Below, piece by piece: positions 1-8,606 of a DNA stretch of 17,417 nt (the first letter of the stretch is position 1; the number at the start of each line of letters is the position of its first letter). The notes beneath the pieces are model-generated. The model made no database searches and had not been told where the DNA came from. It saw only the letters and a program-made list of their open reading frames with translations. The stretch is from Candidatus Brocadiaceae bacterium (GTDB taxonomy: Bacteria > Planctomycetota > Brocadiia > SM23-32): NCBI GenBank assembly GCA_003567495.1, contig PWZK01000206.1:1-17417 (forward strand), given 5' to 3'. A program made the translations under genes and the position numbers.

Positions 1-361
1 CGGTCGGCAGTTCATTGGTTTCAGGAAACCGATCTTTGTCTCCCCAGTGGGGTTTGCTGCCATCCATGCCTTCATAAGGATCAGACGGACACAGATATAT
101 CTCCCGCGACTCCATTACGCGGGGATACATGTTGGACAGAAATGCCGGCATATGGCCGTTTTCGCCCCTGTACATCTCTATCGTCGTGCCAAACTGACGC
201 AGGTTGCTGCGACAACTTGCCTGGCGGGCTCTTTGCCTTGCTATCGACAGCGCGGGCATGAGCATTCCCGCCAGAATGGCTATTATCGCTATAACAACGA
301 GCAACTCTATGAGAGTAAAGCTCGCTTTTCTATTGCCTTTTTCCGACACTTGTAAAAACAT
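1..361 (-). CDS. Prepilin-type N-terminal methylation protein, partial (runs off left edge)
   Basis: The first 120 codons of a gene on the minus strand, starting at ATG 361-359 and continuing beyond base 1. The translation begins [20 protein letters not shown] and has the type IV pilin/pseudopilin signature: a short basic leader, F15-T-L-I with Glu19 at +5, and a hydrophobic helix (about residues 16-38) ending in a proline. A segment reading [20 protein letters not shown] follows, as in the secreted prepilin-like proteins that are abundant in Lentisphaerae and Planctomycetes. Residue -1 to the predicted cleavage site is Ser rather than the canonical Gly. A strong Shine-Dalgarno (AAGGAGG, complement of 367-373) lies 5 nt upstream, and a consensus sigma70 promoter lies at 429-457. 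These proteins are probably exported or assembled through a type II secretion/type IV pilus-like machine. The individual role is unknown. The C-terminal part is not visible. Confidence 0.88.
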   Translation of the reverse strand, partial: MFLQVSEKGNRKASFTLIELLVVIAIIAILAGMLMPALSIARQRARQASCRSNLRQFGTTIEMYRGENGHMPAFLSNMYPRVMESREIYLCPSDPYEGMDGSKPHWGDKDRFPETNELPT

Positions 362-428
362 AACACCCTCCTTTTCCGGTAAATGTCATGCGATCCCGAA
401 AACCTATGTAAATGTTCAGTATTCTGTT

Positions 429-457
429 ATTATACACAACACACAATCTCGTTTCAA
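429..457 (-). promoter_or_regulatory. Sigma70-type promoter for the left prepilin gene
   Basis: On the minus strand, TTGAAA (complement of 452-457) is separated by 17 nt from TATAAT (complement of 429-434). This is close to a perfect housekeeping promoter. Transcription would start near 422 and give a leader of about 60 nt before the ATG at 361. The -10 element overlaps a perfect DnaA box (430-438). Confidence 0.75.
430..438 (+). promoter_or_regulatory. DnaA box TTATACACA
   Basis: An exact match to the DnaA box consensus TTATNCACA, identical to the R2 box of E. coli oriC. It lies in the divergent, AT-rich region upstream of dnaN and covers the -10 element of the minus-strand prepilin promoter. 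DnaA bound here could repress that promoter and/or take part in origin recognition. A single 9-mer can occur by chance, so the context carries much of the weight. Confidence 0.55.
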
Positions 458-475
458 TCATCTTGGAGGAAAACC

Positions 476-562
476 ATGTACAGTAGCTATTATATCACAA
501 AAGAAAAACTTCATGCCCGGCTAAACGCAGAGAAAGAAATTTTTCCAAAAATCTGCTCCTGA
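476..562 (+). CDS. Possible 28-aa small ORF with good ribosome binding site
   Basis: ATG at 476 is preceded by GGAGG (465-469) with 6-nt spacing. The frame stays open for 28 codons to TGA 560-562, encoding a peptide starting MYSSYYITKEKLHARLNAEK. It has no recognisable domain and no clear promoter. It is divergent from the left prepilin gene and ends just before the T-rich region. It could be a genuine small protein, the remnant of a longer gene, or chance. The only positive evidence is the Shine-Dalgarno and its spacing. Confidence 0.22.
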   Translation: MYSSYYITKEKLHARLNAEKEIFPKICS

Positions 563-999
563 AACGAAGAAAAAAATTTACATCACAAATCCTTCTCCGC
601 CGCCTCATCTTCCTTGACTTGACCCTCTGATTTATTGTATTATTACTGATAATAACATAAGTAATTTTTTGGTATTTTTCTTTACCTTTTCCCTTCTTTT
701 TCACGAAAACATGAAGAAAACTTTACTACAACTTCACCATTTTCCGTCACTTTATTTATAAAACATCTGTTTTTTACATCTTTTTTCCGTTTTTTTCTTT
801 TTACTTGTTTTTTGCCGTCTCTTTTCTCTGTTTTTTCTACACCTTGTTCTCATGTTTTTTTTCTTTCTTTTGTTTTTATGTGTTTTTGGTATTGTGTTTT
901 ACACTGATAAAAAAAGTTTTATTCATTATATTCATTCATAATAATATGTTTTATTAAACTTTTTTAAATAAACAACATTTTATAAAGGAGACCAGAATT

Positions 1000-2109
1000 A
1001 TGAAACTTACGGCCAACCGTCAGTCTTTATGCAACGCAGTTCAACACGTCGGCAGTTTGATTACTTCAACGTTGTCCCGGCCCATGCTGAGAAACGTTAA
1101 ACTAGACGCAACGGCACAGGCGGTGCACGTATCGGCTACGGATCTGGAAGTAGGCATCTGTATAACTGTCGATGACGTAAAAGTAGAAGAACCCGGCAGT
1201 GTGCTTTTGCTTGAAGACCGTGTATCGCCCATACTCAGAACTACGCCGGACGAAGAAGTAAGTATATACGGGGATGAAAATGCCGTGAACGTGGAATCAA
1301 AAGACGGAAAGGTCAGAATTTTATCGGAAAATCCTGAAAGTTTTCCCGTGATTGATGAAATGGAAGTAGAGGATTTTGAAATAGACCCTGAAGTTTTTAA
1401 TTTCATGGTTTCCCGCACGGAATTTGCCACTGCTCCCGAAAAAGGCAGATACGCGCTTAACGGAATATTGATTAAGCTTGATGAGGAAGGATTGTTCGAT
1501 ATGGTGGGAGCCGATGGGGCAAGACTGGCCAATGTTGTTCAGAAAGTGGTGAACGATGAGAAGAAGACACTTGAATGTATAGTTTCAAAAAAGGGTATAC
1601 ATGAAGCGTCCAGATTGGCCGGCCTGTGTGATGATCCGCTCAGGATAGGTGTCAGCGAGAACAGGTTCAGGGCAGCCAACAGCAGGGGGCGAGTAAGCTG
1701 TCAGTTGATTGAGGGGCAATTTCCGAATTACAAAGAGGTAATACCGAGTAATTGCAAAAACAAATTGGAAGTTGAAACCGGACGGCTTCTTAGTGCTATA
1801 AGACGCGCATCTCTGATGGCTTCCGACCGAAGCAGAGCGGTAGATTTTAATTTTTCCGCAGAAAACATTATTGTATCGTCGGAATCTCCCGACCTGGGCG
1901 ATGCCAATATTAAAATATCGGTAAGTTACGACGGCAAAGAAGAAAAGGTTACTTTCAACCCTGATTATCTTATGGATATGCTTCAGGTGGTTAAAAGGGA
2001 AGGAATAAAAATGGAATATAATGAGAGTAATCTTCCATGTGTGTTTAAATCAGGCAGAGATTACACTTATGTTGTGAGTCCTGTTGTGAAGGAAGAAAAC
2101 CCAATATGA
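1000..2109 (+). CDS. dnaN: DNA polymerase III subunit beta (sliding clamp)
   Basis: A 369-residue protein of normal length for the bacterial beta clamp. As a dimer the clamp encircles DNA and tethers DNA polymerase III and other partners. Family features are the start MKLTANRQSLCNAVQHVGSL, the internal segment TAPEKGRYALNGILI linking the first and second domains, the IEGQFPNYKEVIP segment of the third domain region, and the C-terminal strand YTYVVSPVV. The start is supported by a Shine-Dalgarno, AAAGGAG (984-990), 9 nt before the ATG. The stop overlaps the next start (ATGA at 2106-2109), so dnaN and dciA are translationally coupled. The gene is visibly more AT-rich than gyrA and the genes after it. 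It is the first gene to the right of the candidate origin. Confidence 0.97.
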   Translation: MKLTANRQSLCNAVQHVGSLITSTLSRPMLRNVKLDATAQAVHVSATDLEVGICITVDDVKVEEPGSVLLLEDRVSPILRTTPDEEVSIYGDENAVNVESKDGKVRILSENPESFPVIDEMEVEDFEIDPEVFNFMVSRTEFATAPEKGRYALNGILIKLDEEGLFDMVGADGARLANVVQKVVNDEKKTLECIVSKKGIHEASRLAGLCDDPLRIGVSENRFRAANSRGRVSCQLIEGQFPNYKEVIPSNCKNKLEVETGRLLSAIRRASLMASDRSRAVDFNFSAENIIVSSESPDLGDANIKISVSYDGKEEKVTFNPDYLMDMLQVVKREGIKMEYNESNLPCVFKSGRDYTYVVSPVVKEENPI

Positions 2110-2426
2110 TTTTTGGCGACAGTGTGAATTATAGTGAAGTAAAAGGAAAAAAGGCTGCAAGTATTGTGCTTCGGCTTGTTAGGAAAAAAAAGTTTTACAA
2201 CAGTAAATACGGCGCTTTGCTTGCTGCCTGGAAGGAGGTTGTCGGTCCGGAAATATATAAAACCACCAAAATAATGTCGTACAGGGAAGGAAAACTGAAG
2301 ATAGGTGTGAGTTCCCCCGTTTTGTTGCATGAACTGAAAGGGTTTATGCGCCAATCCATTCTGGAAGAGTTGAAAAGGACGGATGGAGGACAGGATATAG
2401 AAGATATAGTTTTTTTGGCAGGTTGA
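2106..2426 (+). CDS. dciA: DUF721/DciA-like replicative helicase operator protein
   Basis: A 106-residue basic protein with the DUF721 pattern: an N-terminal helix, then the AWKEVVGPEIYKTTKIMSYR block (about residues 42-61), then GKLKIGVSSPVLLHELKGFM (63-82), where the LxIxVxSPVxLxEL pattern is diagnostic. Proteins of this family (DciA) are the ancestral loaders/operators of the DnaB helicase in bacteria that lack DnaC or DnaI. The gene overlaps the dnaN stop by 4 nt. In many bacteria it follows recF in the order dnaN-recF-dciA-gyrB, and here recF is absent. It probably helps load DnaB at the nearby origin. The family is clear, the cellular role is inferred from characterised homologues, and the symbol follows that. 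Confidence 0.85.
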   Translation: MIFGDSVNYSEVKGKKAASIVLRLVRKKKFYNSKYGALLAAWKEVVGPEIYKTTKIMSYREGKLKIGVSSPVLLHELKGFMRQSILEELKRTDGGQDIEDIVFLAG

Positions 2427-2480
2427 GAGGTGTTTTATCCGGATTGTCCGGGTTGGGACATTGATTCGTAAAACAAAGAA

Positions 2481-4979
2481 ATGAGCGACGAAAAAACAGA
2501 GACCAAAAAAGATGGCAAGGATTTGTACGATGCCTCTTCAATAAGGGTGCTTGGCGGAATAGAGCATGTAAGACTCCGTCCGGCCATGTACATAGGTGAC
2601 AAAGCGGAGCGGGGTTTACACCACCTGTTTGAAGAAGTAGTGGCTAACAGTATAGACGAAACCATGGTGGGAGCGTGCGATGAGATAATAATGAACATTT
2701 TCAACGACGGGAGTATTTCTCTGATGGACAACGGAAGAGGAATACCGGTTGATGTTCACGAGGACAGTGGAAAATCGGCCCTTGAAGTTGTAATGACCAC
2801 ACTGAATGCGGGAGGAAAGTTTGATAACAACAGCTACAAGGTTTCAGCCGGCCTGCATGGAGTGGGGGTTTCCTGTGTAAACGCATTGAGTGAATGGATG
2901 GAGGTGGAGGTGTGGCGCGACGATTACCTTTATTTTCAGAGGTATGAAAAGGGAGAGCCGAAAACTCCGGTTGAGAAGAGGGGGCGTTCAGGCAGGCGGG
3001 GGACGAAGGTGACTTTCAAGCCCGATGAAGAAATATTTGGCGATTCAACTTTCAATTACGAAAAAATAGTCGGACGTCTCAGAGAACTTGCGTTCCTGAA
3101 CAGCGGCGTGCGTATCATCCTCAACCATGAAGAAGGCGGAAAGGAAGCTTTTCACTACGAAGATGGAATAAGGGAATTTGTAGGATATCTTGGTGAAGGA
3201 AAGGATCCTCTTCACAAAGTTGTAAGCATTCAGGACGAACGCGACGGCACCTATTGCGACGTAGCTTTTCAGTACAATGACGGCTATAACGAGGTAATAT
3301 TTTCGTTTGCCAACAACATAAATACCGTGGACGGCGGCACGCATCTGAGCGGCTTTCGTGCCGCACTGACAAGAACTTTTAACAACTGGGCAAGAGACAG
3401 AGAGGTTATAAAAGATATAACTCCGGGTGGCGATGATTATCGCGAGGGATTGATAGCGGTGGTTAGTGTAAAATTGCCAGCGCCGCAGTTTGAAGGGCAG
3501 ACAAAAACCAGGCTTGGAAACCGGGAAATACAGGGACAGGTAGAACAGATTGTTGGTGAAAAACTCTCCACATACTGCGAAGAAAATCCGGGTATTGCAA
3601 AAAAATTGGTTGAAAAAGCGGTCGAGGCCGCGCGTGCGCGCGACGCCGCAAGGAAGGCAAGGGACCTGACGCGTAGAAAAGGCGCTCTGAGCCGCGGAAA
3701 TCTGCCTGCGAAGCTGCGCGATTGCAGCAGCCGCAAGCGTGACGAGACGGAACTGTTTATCGTAGAGGGACAGAGCGCCGGCGGGACGGCCGGTATGGGA
3801 CGCGACCGAACATTTCAGGCGATACTTCCCCTCAGAGGCGTTATTCTGAACGTGGAGAAGGCAAGGGTTGATAAAATGCTTGCCAATGAAGAAATAGGAA
3901 CGCTTATCAGCGCACTGGGCACCGGTATAGGTGCCGATGAATTTAAATTCGATGCGCTCCGGTACGGTAAAATCGTAATTATGACCGATGCGGATATAGA
4001 CGGTGCCCACATACGCACGCTTTTGCTGACGTTTTTCTTCAGGCAAATGCCGAGCATTATCGAAAATGGGTGTCTCTATATTGCCCAGCCGCCACTGTAT
4101 AAAGTTAAAAGAAAAGGAAAAGAGCAATACGCCTACGACGACAGGGCGCTTCGGAAAGTGCTGGTCGAACTGGGCAGCGCTGGAATAACTCTTAAATATG
4201 GCGTGAATGGCGGTGAGGACATACAACACCTCAACAGCGATCAGTTTATGGATCTTATTAATCTTTTGAGAAACCTCGAGTATTTTGCAGGACTGATAGA
4301 GGAAAGCGGGCTTACGTTTGAAAAATATATCAACCGGCGCAAGGGCATGAACATGCCCCTTTACCGTGTAATAGAAACGACCGGAGAAGGCGCCGACCGC
4401 GAATTCTATTTTTATTCCGAAGAAGAATACGACGAATTTGTAAACCGGCGCCAGAAGGAGCTTGAAGATAGCGGAGAGGAGCTTGAAATAATTGAAGAGG
4501 ATGATTACGTGGGGCTCGCGCGGACCCGAAATCAGCCCAACGTGCTGAAACCGCACAAGTTTCATGAGCACGAAAAATTGCAGGAAACCGTGCAGTGCAT
4601 AGAATCATACGACATACCGGTAGAGACTTTTTTTGGACCCCGGCAAACGCCCGGTGATTCAGCCGGCGGCCGGTTCGTTCTTTGTTCCGATGGCGAGGAA
4701 GAAACAAGAGTAAATGCACTCTCCGGGATTATAGAGGCGGTGCAGGAGATGGGCAGGAAGGGACTTGAGGTCGAACGCTATAAAGGACTGGGAGAGATGA
4801 ACAGCGAGGAGCTTGCAGAAACGACGCTGGATCCCGAGACAAGATCTATGCTGAAAGTTACGGTCGGTGATGCGGTGGAAGCGGATAATTATTTCAGTAT
4901 ACTGGCCGGCAAAAATGTGGCGCGCCGTCGTGAATTTATCGAAACACATGCGCTGGAAGTAAATAACCTGGACGTGTAA
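2481..4979 (+). CDS. gyrB: DNA gyrase subunit B
   Basis: An 832-residue GyrB, the ATPase subunit of gyrase, which with GyrA introduces negative supercoils. The GHKL ATPase motifs are visible: [10 protein letters not shown] (51-60), DNGRGIPV (83-90), and [13 protein letters not shown] (125-137). The TOPRIM domain has E429 and the DADID acids D503 and D505, with [12 protein letters not shown] after the first motif. The C terminus has YKGLGEMN. The protein is longer than the ~640-aa Gram-positive form because of a ~170-residue insertion in the TOPRIM/tail region, as in E. coli. Two normally conserved positions differ: the EGDSAGG motif reads EGQSAGG (Q431), and EVVDN reads EVVAN (A55). The gene starts 54 nt after dciA with no clear Shine-Dalgarno. 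gyrA follows after 16 nt. Confidence 0.97.
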   Translation: MSDEKTETKKDGKDLYDASSIRVLGGIEHVRLRPAMYIGDKAERGLHHLFEEVVANSIDETMVGACDEIIMNIFNDGSISLMDNGRGIPVDVHEDSGKSALEVVMTTLNAGGKFDNNSYKVSAGLHGVGVSCVNALSEWMEVEVWRDDYLYFQRYEKGEPKTPVEKRGRSGRRGTKVTFKPDEEIFGDSTFNYEKIVGRLRELAFLNSGVRIILNHEEGGKEAFHYEDGIREFVGYLGEGKDPLHKVVSIQDERDGTYCDVAFQYNDGYNEVIFSFANNINTVDGGTHLSGFRAALTRTFNNWARDREVIKDITPGGDDYREGLIAVVSVKLPAPQFEGQTKTRLGNREIQGQVEQIVGEKLSTYCEENPGIAKKLVEKAVEAARARDAARKARDLTRRKGALSRGNLPAKLRDCSSRKRDETELFIVEGQSAGGTAGMGRDRTFQAILPLRGVILNVEKARVDKMLANEEIGTLISALGTGIGADEFKFDALRYGKIVIMTDADIDGAHIRTLLLTFFFRQMPSIIENGCLYIAQPPLYKVKRKGKEQYAYDDRALRKVLVELGSAGITLKYGVNGGEDIQHLNSDQFMDLINLLRNLEYFAGLIEESGLTFEKYINRRKGMNMPLYRVIETTGEGADREFYFYSEEEYDEFVNRRQKELEDSGEELEIIEEDDYVGLARTRNQPNVLKPHKFHEHEKLQETVQCIESYDIPVETFFGPRQTPGDSAGGRFVLCSDGEEETRVNALSGIIEAVQEMGRKGLEVERYKGLGEMNSEELAETTLDPETRSMLKVTVGDAVEADNYFSILAGKNVARRREFIETHALEVNNLDV

Positions 4980-4995
4980 TGCTAAATATCTAAGC

Positions 4996-7434
4996 ATGAG
5001 TGAAATAAAAAAGAAAAACCGGAGTATTCTCATCGAAGACGAGATGAGAGAATCCTATTTGACCTACGCGATGAGTGTTATAGTCAGCAGAGCCCTGCCA
5101 GACGGCAGGGACGGGCTTAAACCCGTCCAGAGGCGTTTGCTGGTTGCTATGAACGAACTCGGGCTCGGCCCCCGGTCGAAACACCGCAAGTGCGGAAAAA
5201 TAGTGGGCGATACACATGGCAACTATCATCCCCACGGAGATACCGCCATCTACGACACTCTCGTGCGTATGGCACAGCCTTTCAGCTTTCGGTATCCGCT
5301 CGTTGACAGCCAGGGCAATTTTGGTTCCCTGGACGGCGACCCGCCGGCGGCCATGCGTTATACGGCAGCACGGCTCAGCAACCACGGCGCCGACATACTT
5401 GAGGATATAAACCTTGACACGGTGGACTTTATCGACAACTACGAGGGCACCCGGCAGGAGCCCGTAGTTCTGCCCGGCAAGTTTCCCAACCTGCTTGCGA
5501 ACGGCACCAGCGGCATAGCAGTCGGCATGGCCACAAGTATCCCCCCCCACAACATAAAAGAGCTTTGCGACGGCATTATACGCCTGATCGACGATCCGGA
5601 CCTGTCCGTAGAAGATATTATGGAAACGATTCCGGGCCCGGATTTTCCAACCGGGGGCGAGATATGCGGACGCGCCGGTATACTGGACGGATATAAAACC
5701 GGCAGAGGCACCATTACCGTCCGGGCAAGGATGCATGTTGAGAGCAACAAGAAAGGAGCGCAGAAAATTGTAATTACCGAGACGCCCTTTCATTCGAACC
5801 GGGATAACCTGGTGGAAAAGATAGCCGACGCCGTTCAGAACGGAAGGGTCGAAGACGTCTCGGATATACGGAACGAAAGCGACAGTTCCGGTACCAGGAT
5901 TTCCGTGGAGCTTAAGCGCGGCGCCGATCCGGAAGTGGTTCAGAACCAGCTTTTCCGCAGAACGCCCCTGCAATCCACCTTCAGCATTATGCTCATCGCC
6001 ATAGTTGAAGGGCGGCCCAGAACGTTGAGCATAAAGGAGCTGATCAACCAGTATGTGGAACATCGTCAGGACGTTATCAGGCGCAGAACCCTTCATCTGC
6101 TCGGCAAGGCTGAGGATCGCGCACACGTTCTGGACGGGTTGCGTACGGCCCTTATAAACATCGACGAAGTAATAAAAATAATAAGGGGCAGCGATCAGGC
6201 GGCGGAAGCGAAAAAGCAGCTGACGGAAACTTTTTCACTATCTGAAAGACAGGCCGGCGCGATCCTCGCCATGCGCCTGCAGAGTCTGGTCGGACTGGAA
6301 AGGATAAAAATTGAACAGGAATACGACGAGCTTCAGGAAAAGATAAGCGATTATAAGCGTATACTTGCCGACAGGTCTCTGGTGCTCGATATTATCAGGG
6401 AGGACCTGTACGAAATAAAGGAAAAATACGGAGACGAGAGACGCACGGAAATCGGCGATCCGGTCAGCCATTTCGAAAGGGCCGACCTCATTCCTGAAGA
6501 AGACGTTGTGGTGACCATGAGCATAAAAGGCTATGTGAAAAGGACAAAACTCGATACCTTCAAAGCGCAGGGCCGTGGCGGCAAGGGGATCGTGGGTGCG
6601 GAGCTGAAGGACGAAGACGCCATTTCAAGCATGTTCGTATCCTCAACGCACGATTACATAATGTTTTTTACCAATTATGGATTGGCGTACTGGGTAAAGG
6701 TATTTCAGATCCCCGAAATGGGCCGGACCTCACGCGGGCGGGCGCTTGTCAACATACTGACCCTGGAAGAGGGCGAGCATGTTACGGGCCTTATACCTGT
6801 GCGGGAGTTTGAGAAGGATATATTTCTCGTTATGGCTACGGCAAAGGGAAAGGTCAAGAAAACGACGCTGAGCGAGTTCGGGAAAAGAAAATCCGGAGGA
6901 ATCATAGCCATAGATATTGCAAAGGGCGACGAGCTCGTGAGCGTGCGCAGTACGGGCGGAGAGGAAGAGCTGATGCTGAGCACAAAGAAGGGAAAGGCCA
7001 TTCGTTTCAAAGAGGCCGACGTGCGCGCCATGGGGCGTTGTGCGGGCGGGGTGCGGGGCATCCGCCTTCAGGAAGGCGACGGGGTAGTCGATATGGCCGT
7101 AGTGCGCGAGGATGCCGCGCTGCTGACACTCTCGGAAAAAGGATATGGGAAACGGACCGACTTTGCCGAATATTCCACGCAGAGACGCGGTGGTGGAGGC
7201 CTTATAAGTATAAAAAATGGGAAAAGGAACGGAGATGTGGCGGTGGCAAGCGAGGTCTGTGAAGAGGACGAAATAATGGTGCTTAGCCGGCAGGGAAAAA
7301 TGATAAGAACACCGGTAAAGTCCATCAGAACCATCGGCAGAAACACGCACGGGGTGAAGGTGGTTAATCTGGATAAGAACGACCGCGTGACAGGTTTTGC
7401 GCGTATTATCCCGGAAGACGAAGAGGACAAATAA
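4996..7434 (+). CDS. gyrA: DNA gyrase subunit A
   Basis: An 812-residue GyrA, the DNA breakage-reunion subunit. The catalytic tyrosine is Y122 in [11 protein letters not shown]. Numbering in this region matches E. coli: the quinolone region reads [11 protein letters not shown], with Thr83 where E. coli has Ser and Asp87 conserved. The C-terminal half is a beta-pinwheel with a GyrA-box-like motif QGRGGKG (encoded near 6570-6590) and repeated blade motifs such as [26 protein letters not shown] and SRQGKMIRT. The box supports gyrase rather than topoisomerase IV. There is no obvious Shine-Dalgarno, and the 16-nt gap from gyrB suggests coupled expression. The stop overlaps the next gene's ATG (TAATG at 7432-7436), so the M20 homologue is co-translated. 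Confidence 0.97.
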   Translation: MSEIKKKNRSILIEDEMRESYLTYAMSVIVSRALPDGRDGLKPVQRRLLVAMNELGLGPRSKHRKCGKIVGDTHGNYHPHGDTAIYDTLVRMAQPFSFRYPLVDSQGNFGSLDGDPPAAMRYTAARLSNHGADILEDINLDTVDFIDNYEGTRQEPVVLPGKFPNLLANGTSGIAVGMATSIPPHNIKELCDGIIRLIDDPDLSVEDIMETIPGPDFPTGGEICGRAGILDGYKTGRGTITVRARMHVESNKKGAQKIVITETPFHSNRDNLVEKIADAVQNGRVEDVSDIRNESDSSGTRISVELKRGADPEVVQNQLFRRTPLQSTFSIMLIAIVEGRPRTLSIKELINQYVEHRQDVIRRRTLHLLGKAEDRAHVLDGLRTALINIDEVIKIIRGSDQAAEAKKQLTETFSLSERQAGAILAMRLQSLVGLERIKIEQEYDELQEKISDYKRILADRSLVLDIIREDLYEIKEKYGDERRTEIGDPVSHFERADLIPEEDVVVTMSIKGYVKRTKLDTFKAQGRGGKGIVGAELKDEDAISSMFVSSTHDYIMFFTNYGLAYWVKVFQIPEMGRTSRGRALVNILTLEEGEHVTGLIPVREFEKDIFLVMATAKGKVKKTTLSEFGKRKSGGIIAIDIAKGDELVSVRSTGGEEELMLSTKKGKAIRFKEADVRAMGRCAGGVRGIRLQEGDGVVDMAVVREDAALLTLSEKGYGKRTDFAEYSTQRRGGGGLISIKNGKRNGDVAVASEVCEEDEIMVLSRQGKMIRTPVKSIRTIGRNTHGVKVVNLDKNDRVTGFARIIPEDEEDK

Positions 7435-8606
7435 TGGTCCCGGAGCTTGAAGATATAACAGATGTTTTGCAGGAATACAGGTCAAGCGCGGAGACTGTTA
7501 AAGAAATATTGCTGTCAAATCTGGTGACTTTCGGCGAGGTGCCGGCTCCGACTTTCGGGGAGCGCAGGCGTGTGGAAGAGGTGCAGCATGTATTTATCGA
7601 TTCCGGCCTGCAGAACTGTTCCATAGACGATCTGGACAACGGCATGGCAATTTTGCCCGGTGCTCAGGGCGAGCGAAACCTGCTGCTGATCGCCCATGCC
7701 GATACGATGTTTTCAGAAAAAGTAGATCATACGATCTCTCTGCAGCCGGATCGGGCCGTCGGGCCCGGCGTCGCAGATAACAGCCTTGGTTTGGCGGTTC
7801 TGGCTACCCTCCCCCAATTGCTGGAGGCGGCAAATATCAGGATAAAAGATAATCTGATATTGCTTACACCCACCAGAGGGCTGGATAAGGGAAATCTTGA
7901 AGGACTACGCTTTTTTCTCAAGCATAATCGCTTACCGATTTCGGCCGGCATATGTGTGGAAGGTGCACAGCTTGGACGGCTCAGTTTTTCCTGCATAGGA
8001 ATGCTTCGGGGTGAAATAGTCTGTTCGGTGCCGGAGGAATACGACTGGACCAAGTTTGGAGCCACTAACGCCATAGTTTCTCTTAACGAGGTGATAAACA
8101 GAATACTTGAAGTATCGCTTCCCACCCGTCCGCGCACAAAAATCGTGTTGGGGCGTATCGAGGGTGGCACTTCGGTCAACAGCGTGCCTACGGAGGCACG
8201 ACTGCAATTTGAGATACGCAGCGAATCTGCACGCATAATAGAATCCGTATCCAGGGAAATAGATGCAATTATCACCGAGACGGCCTCGCACAGCGGAGCA
8301 CAGATACACTGGGCGGTCTTTGCACGGCGCAGGCCCACAGGCATACCGTTCAGTCACCCGCTGGTCAGAGCCACCACCAGAATTATGGAGTCTCTTAATG
8401 TGACGCCAAGGATAGCGCCGAGCACTTCCGAGCTTTCCACAGTTCTCGGGCACCATATACCGGCCGTTACCGTCGGCATTACCCGGGTGGAGCGGCTCAA
8501 CAGGGCCGATGAGGCCGCGCTTATCGAGCCGGTTTTCACGGGTCTGGCTCAGCTTTTGGCGATTCTCAAGGCGATAGATGATGGACTCTGCCATGAAAAA
8601 AGGTGA
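7434..8606 (+). CDS. M20-family metallopeptidase homologue, probably catalytically inactive
   Basis: A 390-residue protein with the two-domain M20 (carboxypeptidase G2/ArgE/DapE) layout. Recognisable features are the metal-ligand motif HADTMF (H88, D90), the bridging-aspartate motif GPGVADN (D115), the VEG ligand (E176), and the segment ending the dimerisation domain, GGTSVNSVPTEA (about 244-255). Several active-site residues are missing by eye alignment. The Glu-Glu pair carrying the general base is replaced by RGLD (148-151). The GHS motif of the lid domain reads EYDW (202-205). The C-terminal His ligand position falls in RLNRADE (354-360). One metal site might persist, but the canonical co-catalytic centre should not form. 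No signal peptide is visible, so it is cytosolic. It overlaps gyrA by 1 nt and the next gene by 29 nt. The function is unknown: a binding, regulatory or altered-chemistry role is possible. Confidence 0.8.
   Translation: MVPELEDITDVLQEYRSSAETVKEILLSNLVTFGEVPAPTFGERRRVEEVQHVFIDSGLQNCSIDDLDNGMAILPGAQGERNLLLIAHADTMFSEKVDHTISLQPDRAVGPGVADNSLGLAVLATLPQLLEAANIRIKDNLILLTPTRGLDKGNLEGLRFFLKHNRLPISAGICVEGAQLGRLSFSCIGMLRGEIVCSVPEEYDWTKFGATNAIVSLNEVINRILEVSLPTRPRTKIVLGRIEGGTSVNSVPTEARLQFEIRSESARIIESVSREIDAIITETASHSGAQIHWAVFARRRPTGIPFSHPLVRATTRIMESLNVTPRIAPSTSELSTVLGHHIPAVTVGITRVERLNRADEAALIEPVFTGLAQLLAILKAIDDGLCHEKR

Larger units (their letters stand above)
380..999. other. Candidate replication origin (oriC) / AT-rich divergent intergenic region
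   Basis: About 640 nt separate the divergent left prepilin gene (minus) from dnaN (plus). Bases 661-960 contain only 74 G/C in 300 (about 75% AT), against roughly half in the flanking genes. The plus strand is strongly T-rich, with many T5-T8 tracts between 660 and 900. A perfect DnaA box lies at 430-438 and a one-mismatch version, TTTTACACT, at 895-903. Just before dnaN, a 10-bp inverted repeat (AAAAAAGTTT 910-919 / AAACTTTTTT 956-965) brackets an especially AT-rich stretch with repeated ATTCAT words. Low-melting DNA, DnaA boxes, adjacency to dnaN-gyrB-gyrA and divergent transcription are the usual signs of oriC. The box cluster is sparse, and a second candidate lies upstream of dnaA. Apart from the possible 28-aa ORF at 476, no gene is visible, and no convincing dnaN promoter could be picked out. 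Confidence 0.5.

Noticed and set aside
780..999. Candidate -35/-10 pairs for a dnaN promoter
   Set aside because: The sequence is so AT-rich that many hexamers match loosely; no pair has both good elements at 16-18 nt spacing.
3045..4571. A long (508-codon) open frame on the minus strand opposite gyrB
   Set aside because: It lies wholly inside gyrB, whose motifs are unmistakable. The product has no recognisable domain, and it is a shadow of gyrB codon bias.
4990..6126. A 378-codon open frame on the minus strand opposite gyrA
   Set aside because: It is fully overlapped by gyrA with its intact catalytic motifs; no Shine-Dalgarno or domain supports it.
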